Origin: Nonomuraea pusilla
GTDB lineage: Bacteria; Actinomycetota; Actinomycetes; Streptosporangiales; Streptosporangiaceae
Assembly (NCBI RefSeq): GCF_900109355.1
Contig: NZ_FOBF01000011.1
Span: 186,001-250,000 of the forward strand
Length of the DNA: 64,000 nt
Reading direction: 5' to 3'
How positions within the stretch are numbered: the stretch's first letter is position 1; every line of letters begins with the position of its first letter. A program made the translations under genes and the position numbers. Positions 8,053-15,248 of this stretch are shown piece after piece. The notes beneath the pieces are model-generated. The model did not search any database, was not told the origin of the DNA, and saw only the letters and a list, made by a program, of their open reading frames with translations.

Positions 8053-9078
8053 TCAATGCTCCGGCCGCTTCTCCGGTGGGGGATGGGGGCGCTGGAAGGT
8101 GGTGTAGAGCCACCACAGCGACGGCGCCAGCAGCAGCGCGCCCAGGGCCAGGGCGGCGAGGGTCGCCGCGAGCACGGCGTCGGTCGCCGCCGCCGTCCTC
8201 AGGGGGAGCCCCGGCAGCAGCATCGGGTACTGCCCGGCGCCCCAGCCCCACAGCAGCCCGGCCACCGCGAGCGCGGCGGTGACACGGACGGCCAGGTAGG
8301 AGCGCCGCCACAGCAGGACGAGCGAGGCCACGCCCGCCACCGCCGACAGCACCACGAACGGCAGCGCCCACCCCGACGTCAGCTCGCGGAAGAGCCCCGG
8401 GCTGTCGGCCCGCAGCACGAGCAGCCCGGCGACGGCCAGCGCCCCCGTCACCAGCCCGGCCAGCAGGGCCCGGTGGCGGAAGAGCCCGGCCAGGTCCTGG
8501 TCGCCCGCGCGTTCGGCGTCGCGGGTCAGGTACACGGCGGCGAGGTACGCGGCGGTGGCGACGGCCAGCAGCCCCGTCACCACGGAGGTCGGGTTGAGCC
8601 AGCTCGCCACCAGGTCGCCGCGGGCGAGACCGGGCGGGACGCGGCCCGAGGCGATCCCTCCGGCGGCCGTCCCGAGGAAGAACGGGGTGACGAGCGACGA
8701 GAACGCGAACGTCGCGCCGAACAGCCGCTGCCGCCACACCTCGGTGCTCGCCTTGCGGAAGGCGAACCCGGCGCCCCGCGCGATGATGCCGAGCGCCGCC
8801 AGCGTCAGCGGGATGTAGAGGGTCGAGGTCACCGCAGCGAACACGGGCGGGATGCCGGTCCACATGAGGACGATCACCAGGATCAGCCAGACGTGGTTGG
8901 TCTCCCAGACCGGCCCGATGGAGTGCTCGACGAGCGCCCGCTGCCGCCGCCCGCGCGCCGCGCCCCCGGCCAGCAGGTCCCACACGCCGCCGCCGAAGTC
9001 GGCGCCCCCGAGCAGCACGTACGCGGTCAGCCCGATCCACAGGACGGCCATGAGGACGTCGGCGAGGGTGAGGGACAT
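8053..9078 (-). CDS. cydB: Cytochrome bd ubiquinol/menaquinol oxidase subunit II
   Basis: 341 residues, multi-spanning. The N-terminal YVLLGGADFGGGVWDLLAGG motif and the HSIGPVWETNHVWLI segment (about residues 52-66) are diagnostic for CydB. Eight to nine hydrophobic segments follow to the C-terminus. CydB pairs with CydA to form the proton-motive, high-oxygen-affinity bd terminal oxidase in the cytoplasmic membrane. The start ATG lies 2 bp after the cydA stop, so the genes are coupled. The assembly transporter genes cydDC do not follow here and must be elsewhere or dispensable. Confidence is high. Confidence 0.95.
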   Translation of the reverse strand: MSLTLADVLMAVLWIGLTAYVLLGGADFGGGVWDLLAGGAARGRRQRALVEHSIGPVWETNHVWLILVIVLMWTGIPPVFAAVTSTLYIPLTLAALGIIARGAGFAFRKASTEVWRQRLFGATFAFSSLVTPFFLGTAAGGIASGRVPPGLARGDLVASWLNPTSVVTGLLAVATAAYLAAVYLTRDAERAGDQDLAGLFRHRALLAGLVTGALAVAGLLVLRADSPGLFRELTSGWALPFVVLSAVAGVASLVLLWRRSYLAVRVTAALAVAGLLWGWGAGQYPMLLPGLPLRTAAATDAVLAATLAALALGALLLAPSLWWLYTTFQRPHPPPEKRPEH

Positions 9079-9080
9079 CG

Positions 9081-10442
9081 TCAGATCACCTTGTACCCGG
9101 ACACGTCGGCCTCCTGGGGCGCGATCGGCACGGGCACGTCACGCGAGAGCCTGCGCATGACGTACACGGTGCCGACGGTCAGCACCAGGTACACGAGCGC
9201 CACCAGCACGAACCCCCACACCAGGCCGGGAGCGGGGTTGACGGCGTCGCGGACGCGCAGCACCCGGTAGACGATCCACGGCTGCCTGCCCACCTCGGTG
9301 ACGATCCACCCGGCCTCGACGGCCAGCGCCGCCGCGGGCCCGGCCACGGCGGCGGCCCGCAGGTACCAGCGGGTGCCGGGCAGGTCGCGGCGGCGCCGCC
9401 AGGTCACCGCCGTCCACGCCGCGAGCGCGAGCAGCGCGAACCCGATCGCCACCATGATCTGGAACGCCCAGTGCACGACGTTCACGGGCGGGCGGTCGCC
9501 GGGCGGCACGGAGTCCAGGCCGACGATCTCGGCGTTGGGGTCCCAGTGGGCGAGCAGCGACAGCCCGTACGGGAGGTTCAGGGCGTAGCGCATCTCGTCG
9601 TCGATGTACAGGCCCCCGAGGTGCAGCGGCACGCCGCGGTCGGTCCTGTACACGCCCTCCATGGCGGCGAGCTTCACCGGCTGGTTGGAGGCGACCGCGT
9701 GGGCCGCCCAGTCGCCGACGCCGATCTGGACGGGCGTGACGAGCGCCGCCACGGTGAACGGCAGCAGGAAGCCCACCTTGTGGTAGCGGTCGCGCCGGCC
9801 GCGCAGCATCGCCACGGCGTACACGCTCGCCATGGCGAACCCGGCCACCATGAAGGCGGCCAGGATCATGTGGATGGTCAGCGTCGGCACGGCCGGGTTG
9901 AACATCGCGCGCAGGGGCGAGACCTGCGTGACCCGCCCGCCCTCCTGCGTGAACCCCACGGGCTGCTGCATCCAGCCGTTCGCGGTGACGACGAAGAACG
10001 CGCTGATCACGCCGGACAGCACGATCGGGATGCCGGCCAGCATGTGCGGCACGGGCGGCATCCTGTCCCAGGCGTACAGGTAGACGCCGAGGAAGATGGC
10101 CTCGATGAAGAACGCGACCCCCTCCATGGCGAACGGCAGCCCGATGACCTGCCCGTACGTGCCCATCATGCCCGGCCACAGCAGGCCCATCTCGAACGAC
10201 AGGATGGTGCCCGACACCGCGCCGACGGCGAACAGCACGCCCATCGCCCGTCCCCACCGCCTGGCGAGCAGCCGGTAGGCCACGTCGCCGGTGCGGTGGC
10301 CCCGCCACTCGGCGATCAGCATGATCGCGGGCATGGCGGCCCCGAAGCAGGCGATCACGATGTGCCATCCGAGCGACAGCGACATCTGCATGCGCGCCGC
10401 CCACAGGTCGGTCGCCGTCACCGCCAAGGTCCCCGTCGCCAT
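9081..10442 (-). CDS. cydA: Cytochrome bd ubiquinol/menaquinol oxidase subunit I
   Basis: 453 residues. The N-terminal helix with its histidine ligand region (LSLGWHIVIACFG, about residues 22-34), the FEMGLLWPGMMGTYGQVIGLPFAMEGVAFF segment in conserved order, and the C-terminal EVGRQPWIVY motif identify CydA. The quinol-binding Q-loop is of the short type usual in actinobacteria and Firmicutes. The subunit carries hemes b558, b595 and d and oxidises menaquinol with oxygen. It is first gene of cydAB, and its promoter region holds an AT-rich partly palindromic element (10471-10492). The fragmentary MarR-like gene diverges from it. Confidence 0.95.
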   Translation of the reverse strand: MATGTLAVTATDLWAARMQMSLSLGWHIVIACFGAAMPAIMLIAEWRGHRTGDVAYRLLARRWGRAMGVLFAVGAVSGTILSFEMGLLWPGMMGTYGQVIGLPFAMEGVAFFIEAIFLGVYLYAWDRMPPVPHMLAGIPIVLSGVISAFFVVTANGWMQQPVGFTQEGGRVTQVSPLRAMFNPAVPTLTIHMILAAFMVAGFAMASVYAVAMLRGRRDRYHKVGFLLPFTVAALVTPVQIGVGDWAAHAVASNQPVKLAAMEGVYRTDRGVPLHLGGLYIDDEMRYALNLPYGLSLLAHWDPNAEIVGLDSVPPGDRPPVNVVHWAFQIMVAIGFALLALAAWTAVTWRRRRDLPGTRWYLRAAAVAGPAAALAVEAGWIVTEVGRQPWIVYRVLRVRDAVNPAPGLVWGFVLVALVYLVLTVGTVYVMRRLSRDVPVPIAPQEADVSGYKVI

Positions 10443-10470
10443 GGCGCCCCCGTCCGCTCACTGTACGTAG

Positions 10471-10492
10471 GTGATCGATATCTATATGTCAC
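10471..10492. promoter_or_regulatory. AT-rich imperfect palindrome in the cydA upstream region
   Basis: A GTGA...TCAC-bounded 22-bp element with ATA/TAT inner symmetry stands out from GC-rich surroundings between cydA and the divergent MarR-like fragment. It could be a MarR-type operator or overlap the cydA promoter. The evidence is symmetry and position only. Confidence 0.3.
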
Positions 10493-10508
10493 CAGAAGGG
10501 GCGAGGTC

Positions 10509-10691
10509 ATGCCGGAACGGGCGAAAGTTCAGGCCGAGGCGGGGGAGCGTCACCTCGACGACGAGCGCGCCAGGAACATCAACGGCCTGGGGAAGGTGCT
10601 GGCCGGATGGACGGCCGAGGAGGTCGCCGACTTCGCCGTCTACCTCAGGCGCTTCAACACCGACGTCGAACGCCTCGCCGGCCACCCCTGA
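10509..10691 (+). pseudogene. MarR-family C-terminal fragment (60 codons)
   Basis: The 60-residue frame ends with NGLGKVLAGWTAEEVADFAVYLRRFNTDVERL. This resembles the last dimerisation helix of MarR regulators (leucine-rich helix, E(E/x)xxxFxxYLRRFNxDVE). The winged-helix part is absent. GAGGT precedes the ATG at a short distance, so the short product could be made. I read it as a remnant of a regulator once divergent from cydAB. A small free-standing dimerisation peptide is the alternative. Confidence 0.5.
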
Positions 10692-10712
10692 CCCCGTGGT
10701 GGGCGGCCCCGG

Positions 10713-10874
10713 TCAGGCGGCGGACCAGCCGCCGTCGACGGGGACGATCGCGCCGTTGACGAACGAGGCGGCGTCCGAGGCGAGGAACAGCGCCGCCGCG
10801 GCCATCTGCTCCGGCCGGGCCATGCGCTCGCCCAGCGCGAGCACGGGAGCCAGCCGGGCGGCGCCCACCGGGTC
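10713..10874 (-). pseudogene. C-terminal fragment of an SDR oxidoreductase
   Basis: About 53 residues ending ALFLASDAASFVNGAIVPVDGG plus a short tail. This is the characteristic C-terminus of classical SDRs (the SDxxxFVNGxxxxVDGG element), preceded by ERMARPEQMAAA. Nothing upstream in this frame resembles the rest of an SDR. Immediately upstream, in another frame (about 10885-10971), is an isolated signal-peptide-like start (basic residue, then LAVLVLAGLGMLAAG). The two unrelated fragments meet near 10880, which looks like a deletion or rearrangement junction. Confidence 0.65.
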
Positions 10875-11023
10875 GGCCCGGGTCGTCCGGAGCCGACCCG
10901 GCCGCCAGCATGCCCAGACCCGCCAGTACGAGGACGGCCAGCCCTCGCGCAGCATTCCCCATGCCCACCACGATCCCACGGTGATCGCCGGCCTCCCGAG
11001 TCGTTCTCGCGGGGGAGCGGGCC

Positions 11024-11542
11024 TCAGGAGTCCGGCCGCAGGCCCGCCAGGAGGTTGAAGGAGCCGGTCAGCAGGTTGAGCGCCACCAGGCCGGGGATCT
11101 CGGCGATGACGCGGTCGCTCCAGCCGTGCCCGCGCAGCCCGGCGACGTCCTCGTCCGTCAGCGCCGACGGCTCGGCGAGCACGCGCAGGGCCACGGCGAT
11201 CAGGGCGGTCTCGCGTGCCTCGGTGGAGGCGCCACGCCGGGCGAGGGCGATGTCGTCCTCGCTCAGGCCGGCCGCGCGGGCGCCCTGGGCGTGCGCGTCG
11301 AGGCAGAGCCCGCAGCCGATGCGTTCCTGCAGGGCCAGGGAGACCTTCTCGCTCACCGCGCGGGGCAGCTTGCCGCGCCTCATGGCGCGGGAGAGGTCGA
11401 GGTACCCCTGCAGCAGGGCGGGCGAGTGGGCCATGGCCGACACCATCTCGCCGGCGCCGCCCCTTCGCGCCACGATGTCCTCCAGCAGTTCCCTGGACCT
11501 GCCGGGCGCGGCGGCGGGGTCGAGCGGGGTCAGGCGTCTCAT
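11024..11542 (-). CDS. Carboxymuconolactone decarboxylase / AhpD-like protein
   Basis: 172 residues from ATG 11542, with GGAGGA 7 bp upstream; a longer reading to 11617 would run through the regulatory palindromes and is rejected. The AhpD-type active-site segment ERIGCGLCLDAHAQGARAAG (CxxC followed by His, about residues 84-103) is present in an all-helical fold. Such proteins act as peroxidase-linked reductants or alkylhydroperoxide-dependent thiol enzymes. Its promoter contains two CsoR-like palindromes (11576-11594, 11608-11626) and it is divergent from copZ, so I infer that it belongs to the copper stress response, perhaps handling copper-induced peroxides or disulfides. Confidence 0.82.
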   Translation of the reverse strand: MRRLTPLDPAAAPGRSRELLEDIVARRGGAGEMVSAMAHSPALLQGYLDLSRAMRRGKLPRAVSEKVSLALQERIGCGLCLDAHAQGARAAGLSEDDIALARRGASTEARETALIAVALRVLAEPSALTDEDVAGLRGHGWSDRVIAEIPGLVALNLLTGSFNLLAGLRPDS

Positions 11543-11575
11543 GTGCTTCCTCCCGAGATCGTGAGCTGCCGATGC

Positions 11576-11594
11576 TATACCCCCTCCCCGTATA
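11576..11594. promoter_or_regulatory. CsoR-type palindrome 1
   Basis: TATACCCCCTCCCCGTATA: TATAC/GTATA arms around a C-rich centre, matching the general CsoR operator pattern (TATA-C-tract...GTATA). It lies 33 bp upstream of the AhpD-like start. Confidence 0.6.
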
Positions 11595-11607
11595 TGGCGA
11601 AGGGTTG

Positions 11608-11626
11608 CATACCCCATGGGGGTGTG
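11608..11626. promoter_or_regulatory. CsoR-type palindrome 2
   Basis: An ATACCCCATGGGGGTGT core, with C-tract and G-tract arms in inverted orientation. It lies between the AhpD-like gene and copZ and could serve both promoters. Confidence 0.6.
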
Positions 11627-11644
11627 TTACGTTCCCTGCCGCAG

Positions 11645-11661
11645 ATACCCCCTACAGGTAT
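11645..11661. promoter_or_regulatory. CsoR-type palindrome 3 upstream of copZ
   Basis: ATACCCCCTACAGGTAT ends 15 bp before the copZ start codon. It has the same ATACC...GGTAT outline as the csoR promoter element at 13566-13582. Confidence 0.6.
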
Positions 11662-11676
11662 GAGAAGGAGGACGCC

Positions 11677-11949
11677 ATGTGCACGGCATGCGCGTGCGGA
11701 ACGGGTGAGAGCACGACGGCCGCGACGGTGGCCGAGGGCGACGCGAGCGTCTACACGGTCAGCGGCATGACCTGCGGCCACTGCGTCTCGTCGGTGTCCG
11801 CCGAGATCGGCAAGGTCGGCGGCGTCGCCGGCGTCTCGGTGGACCTGCCGACCGGAGCCGTCACCGTCAGCGGGGCCGGGTTCTCCGACGAGGAGATCCG
11901 CGCCGCCGTCGAGCGCGCCGGGTACCGGCTCGCCGGAACCGGGGCCTAG
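11677..11949 (+). CDS. copZ: Copper chaperone (heavy-metal-associated domain), CopZ-like
   Basis: 90 residues. An unusual N-terminal extension with cysteines (MCTACACGTG) precedes a ferredoxin-like HMA domain, whose metal-binding loop GMTCGHC is at about residues 30-36 and which ends in the RAAVERAGYRLAG helix-strand. The cytosolic chaperone binds Cu(I) and passes it to CopA or CsoR. GAGAAGGAGG precedes ATG 11677. The N-terminal CxxCxC cluster could be an extra Cu(I) site; it is absent from the second copy at 13974. Three CsoR-like sites precede the gene. The next gene, an MFS transporter, is 158 bp away and probably separate. Confidence 0.88.
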   Translation: MCTACACGTGESTTAATVAEGDASVYTVSGMTCGHCVSSVSAEIGKVGGVAGVSVDLPTGAVTVSGAGFSDEEIRAAVERAGYRLAGTGA

Positions 11950-12107
11950 AACCCCGGGAGACCGGGGGGCAGGGTCCTGAGCGCCCGGGTGGCGGGCCGC
12001 GCCGCGCGTCCCAACCGCAGCGCGCCGGTCCGCCGCCCGGCCCAGGGCCCCCTTTCACCACATCGAACCGCACCCCACCTCAGGGTGCGAGAAACCAGGA
12101 GAACGGT

Positions 12108-13538
12108 ATGAACGCCGTCAATCCCCGCAGGTGGTGGGCACTGGTCGTGCTCGCCGCCGCGCAGTTCATGGTCATCATGGACACGTCCATCATCGGTGTC
12201 GCGCTGCCCGGCATGCAGCGCGACCTCGGCTTCACCCAGGGCGGCCTGCAGTGGGTGTTCAACGCCTACGTGATCGCCTTCGGCGGCCTGCTCCTGCTCG
12301 GCGGCCGGCTGTCGGACCTGCTCGGCGCCCGCCGGGTGTTCGCCACCGGCTGGGTCGTGCTGATCGCGGGCTCGGTCGTCGCCGCCGCGGCGGGCGGCGC
12401 CGGCGTGGAGATCCTCGGGCGCGCGATCCAGGGCGTCGGCGGCGCGCTGATCGCCCCCTCCGCCATGACCCTGCTCATGATGCTGTTCGGCCACGACCAG
12501 CGCGAACTCGGCAAGGCCATGGCCCTGTACGGCGCCGCGGCCCCCGCGGGCGGAACCGCCGGTGTGTTCCTCGGCGGCGTGGTGACCGAGTACCTGAGCT
12601 GGCCGTGGGTGTTCATCGTCTACATCCCGATCGGGCTGGCCACGCTGGCCGCCGTCCCCGCTCTGCTCCCCGCCGTCCGCGGCAGGCGCGGCTCGGTGGA
12701 CGTGCTCGGCGCCGCCGCCGTCACGGCGGGCATCGCCCTGGCCGTGTTCGCGGTCGTCCGGGCGCCGGAGCAGGGCTGGGGCTCGGCCGCCACCCTGCTG
12801 GAGCTGGGCGGCGCGGCCGTGCTGCTCGCCGTCTTCCTCGGCGTCCAGCGGGTGGTCCGCGAGCCGATCATGCCGCTCGGCGTCTGGCGGACCCCGGGCC
12901 TGGCCGTCGCGAACCTCGCCATGGCGCTGCTCGGCGCGGCGTGGATCCCCATGTGGTACTTCCTCAACCTCTACCTGCAGCAGGTCCTGGGGTACGGCGC
13001 CTTCCCCAGCGGGGCGGCGCTGCTGCCGATGACCGTGGCCGTCATGATCTTCATGATCGGCATCACGGCGCGGCTGCTCGGCCGGTTCGGGGCCAAGCCG
13101 CTGATCGTCCTCGGGCTGGCGGTGCTGGCGGCGGGTGTCGGCGGGCTCTCGCTGGTCAGGGCCGACGGGGGCTTCGTCGTGGACGTCCTGCCCGCCTCGC
13201 TGGTGGCCGCGGTCGGCATGTCGCTGGCCTACATCCCGGCGATGATGGCCGCCATGTCGGGCGTACGGCCCGAGGAGAGCGGCCTGGCGTCCGGCATCGT
13301 CAACACCACCTACAACGTGGGCTCGGCGCTCGGCCTGGCGGCGATGACGGCGATCGCGACCTCCGGGGGAGCGGAGCCGGGCGACCTGGCGGGGCTCACC
13401 GAGGGCTTCAGCGGGGCGTTCGCCGGGGCGGCCGTCGTGGCGCTGGCGGGCGCGGTGCTCGCCCTGGTGCTGATGCGCGGGCGCCGTGCGCGCGCGGCGG
13501 GCGAGCAGACGTCCGAGACGGAGTCGCTCGGCGTGTGA
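12108..13538 (+). CDS. MFS transporter, DHA2 (14-TMS) drug efflux family
   Basis: 476 residues. The sequence opens with RWWALVVLAAAQFMVIMDTSI, the DHA2 motif D1 (LDxTxxNVALP-like, here MDTSIIGVALP). Motif A (GGRLSDLLGARRVF, about residues 62-75) and motif C-like GGTAGVFLGG follow, with about 14 hydrophobic helices. It is a proton-driven efflux pump of the EmrB/QacA type, and the substrate is not predictable. AGGAGAA precedes the ATG. A small hairpin with GCACCC/GGGTGC arms (12070-12088) lies just upstream and may be an operator. Position inside the copper island suggests co-selection, but the sequence offers no metal-binding motif. Confidence 0.88.
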   Translation: MNAVNPRRWWALVVLAAAQFMVIMDTSIIGVALPGMQRDLGFTQGGLQWVFNAYVIAFGGLLLLGGRLSDLLGARRVFATGWVVLIAGSVVAAAAGGAGVEILGRAIQGVGGALIAPSAMTLLMMLFGHDQRELGKAMALYGAAAPAGGTAGVFLGGVVTEYLSWPWVFIVYIPIGLATLAAVPALLPAVRGRRGSVDVLGAAAVTAGIALAVFAVVRAPEQGWGSAATLLELGGAAVLLAVFLGVQRVVREPIMPLGVWRTPGLAVANLAMALLGAAWIPMWYFLNLYLQQVLGYGAFPSGAALLPMTVAVMIFMIGITARLLGRFGAKPLIVLGLAVLAAGVGGLSLVRADGGFVVDVLPASLVAAVGMSLAYIPAMMAAMSGVRPEESGLASGIVNTTYNVGSALGLAAMTAIATSGGAEPGDLAGLTEGFSGAFAGAAVVALAGAVLALVLMRGRRARAAGEQTSETESLGV

Positions 13539-13565
13539 CGGAGCCCACATCCGCATGGGCGCGGA

Positions 13566-13582
13566 ATACCCTACGGGGGTAT
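13566..13582. promoter_or_regulatory. CsoR-type palindrome upstream of csoR
   Basis: ATACCCTACGGGGGTAT is a near-perfect inverted repeat located 44 bp upstream of the csoR start. It is the expected autoregulatory site of a copper-sensing CsoR repressor. Confidence 0.75.
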
Positions 13583-13626
13583 AGTGTTGGAACAGGCGGG
13601 ACGGAACCCAGGGGGAGGAGGCTGAG

Positions 13627-13908
13627 ATGGCCGGATACACCGAGAGCAGCCAGGAGCACCTCCGGCGGCTGCGCCGGATCGAGGGGCAGGTCAGGGGCCT
13701 GCAGCGGATGGTCGAGGACGACAAGTACTGCATCGACATCCTGACCCAGGTGTCGGCGGCCACCAGCGCACTGCGGTCCTTCGCCCTGGTCCTGCTGGAG
13801 GAGCACATGGAGCACTGCGTCGCCGACGCGGTGGCCGACGGCGGCGCCGAGGCGCGCGCCAAGGTCAAGGAGGCGTCCGACGCGATCGCGCGGCTCGTCC
13901 GCTCGTGA
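13627..13908 (+). CDS. csoR: Copper-sensing transcriptional repressor
   Basis: 93 residues of the all-helical DUF156/CsoR family, with HLRRLRRIEGQVRGLQRMVE near the N-terminus. The Cu(I) ligand set Cys-x-His-x-Cys is visible: Cys in DKYCIDIL (about residue 36), then His and Cys in EEHMEHCV (about 61 and 65). The apo-tetramer binds GC-tract palindromes, and Cu(I) releases it. GGGGGAGG precedes the ATG. It is first gene of a four-gene operon with copZ, an anchored His-rich protein and copA, downstream of a matching operator. The other sites near 11.6 kb probably make it master of the whole copper island. Confidence 0.95.
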   Translation: MAGYTESSQEHLRRLRRIEGQVRGLQRMVEDDKYCIDILTQVSAATSALRSFALVLLEEHMEHCVADAVADGGAEARAKVKEASDAIARLVRS

Positions 13909-13973
13909 CCGGCGGCACAGCGGCGACGGCGCGGCGGCGCGGAGACGACAGAGAGATTCCGGGAGAGATCGAT

Positions 13974-14189
13974 ATGAGCACCACATCCACGTACACCGTC
14001 AAGGGCATGACCTGCGGCCACTGCGTCAGCTCGGTGAAGGAGGAGGTCGGCGCGGTCGCGGGGGTCACCTCCGTCGAGGTGGACCTGGCCTCCGGCCTGC
14101 TGACCGTGACCAGCGACGGCCCCGTCGAGAGCGCGCGCGTCGCCGCCGCGGTCGAGGAGGCCGGGTACGAGCTGGCGGGCCGCTCGTGA
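13974..14189 (+). CDS. copZ: Copper chaperone CopZ (second copy)
   Basis: 71 residues forming a single HMA domain with the metal loop GMTCGHC at residues 11-17 and the closing AAAVEEAGYELAGR. ATG 13974 is preceded by GGGAGAG; a longer in-frame reading from 13905 has no binding site and adds Arg-rich sequence. It delivers Cu(I) from the cytosol to CopA. The domain is about 70% similar by eye to the copy at 11677, suggesting duplication. Its stop overlaps the GTG start of the next gene (GTGA), so translation is coupled within csoR-copZ-14186-copA. Confidence 0.9.
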   Translation: MSTTSTYTVKGMTCGHCVSSVKEEVGAVAGVTSVEVDLASGLLTVTSDGPVESARVAAAVEEAGYELAGRS

Positions 14190-15208
14190 ACGCGCCCGTC
14201 AAGCTCGGCGCCTACGTCCTGGGGCTGGCCGTCGTGTTCGGCGGCGCCCTGGGCGTGGGCAAGGCCGTGGGCCCGGTCGCCGCCGCACCGGCGGACCCGG
14301 CCCCCGGCGCCGCCCACACGATGACGACACCCGAGACGACGGCCGGGCACGGTTCCCCCGGGGAACCGGCCGGGCACACCGGCGGCCACGCGGAGCAGGC
14401 CGCCGCCGATACCCCCGGAGGGCTCCAGATGTCCGAGAACGGCTACACCCTCAAGCCTCTGACCGGCGAGATCAAGCCCGGCGAGCCCGTCGACTACCGC
14501 TTCACGGTCACCGGCCCCGACGGCAAGCCCGTCACCGACTACCAGGTCCAGCACGACAAGAAGCTCCACTTCATCGTCGTCTCCCGCGACCTCGCCACCT
14601 TCCAGCACCTGCATCCGTCCGAGGCGGGCGACGGCGTCTGGTCGGTGAAGCTGACCCTTCCCGAGGCGGGCGCGTACCGCGCCTTCGCCGACTTCGCCCC
14701 CACCGGCGGCAGCCCGCTCACGCTGGGCACCGACCTGTTCGTCGCGGGCGACTACAAGCCGAGGCCGCTGCCCGCGGCGTCGCGCACCGCCACGGTCGAC
14801 GGCTACACGGTCACGCTCGACGGCGACCTCGTGCCCGGCCGGGCGAGCAAGCTCACGCTCACCGTGAGCAAGGACGGCGAACCCGTCACCGACCTGCAGC
14901 CCTACCTGGGGGCGTACGGGCACCTCGTGGCGCTGCGCGCGGGCGACCTGGCCTACCTCCACGTCCACCCCGACGGCGCGCCCGGCGACGGCAGGACGGC
15001 GGCGGGCCCGCAGATCACCTTCTACGCCGAGGTCCCGAGCGGCGGCGACTACGGCCTGTTCCTCGACTTCCAGCACGGCGACACCGTGCGGACGGCCGCC
15101 TTCACCGCGACGGCGGGCGCCGGCCACGGCGACGACCACACCGAGGACCACACCGAGGACCAGGGCGACGAGCACAGCGACGGGCAGTCCGGTGGGCACG
15201 GCCACTGA
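14186..15208 (+). CDS. Membrane-anchored histidine-rich copper-resistance-associated protein
   Basis: 340 residues with a GTG start overlapping the copZ stop. One N-terminal membrane anchor (about residues 8-28, LGAYVLGLAVVFGGALGVG) is followed by a His/Gly/Thr-rich linker with GHGSPGEPAGHTGGHAEQ. Two beta-sandwich-like repeats follow (about 80-200 and 200-310), each containing a His-bearing strand (KKLHFIVVSRDLATFQHLHP; GHLVALRAGDLAYLHVHP). The acidic His-rich tail GHGDDHTEDHTED...GGHGH looks suited to bind copper. It probably faces the cell exterior and sequesters or passes copper. The family is common beside copA in actinobacteria and is not biochemically defined to my knowledge. Confidence 0.8.
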   Translation: MNAPVKLGAYVLGLAVVFGGALGVGKAVGPVAAAPADPAPGAAHTMTTPETTAGHGSPGEPAGHTGGHAEQAAADTPGGLQMSENGYTLKPLTGEIKPGEPVDYRFTVTGPDGKPVTDYQVQHDKKLHFIVVSRDLATFQHLHPSEAGDGVWSVKLTLPEAGAYRAFADFAPTGGSPLTLGTDLFVAGDYKPRPLPAASRTATVDGYTVTLDGDLVPGRASKLTLTVSKDGEPVTDLQPYLGAYGHLVALRAGDLAYLHVHPDGAPGDGRTAAGPQITFYAEVPSGGDYGLFLDFQHGDTVRTAAFTATAGAGHGDDHTEDHTEDQGDEHSDGQSGGHGH

Positions 15209-15248
15209 GGCCGGACGCCAGATGTCGGAACGTCAGAAAGGAGAGGTG

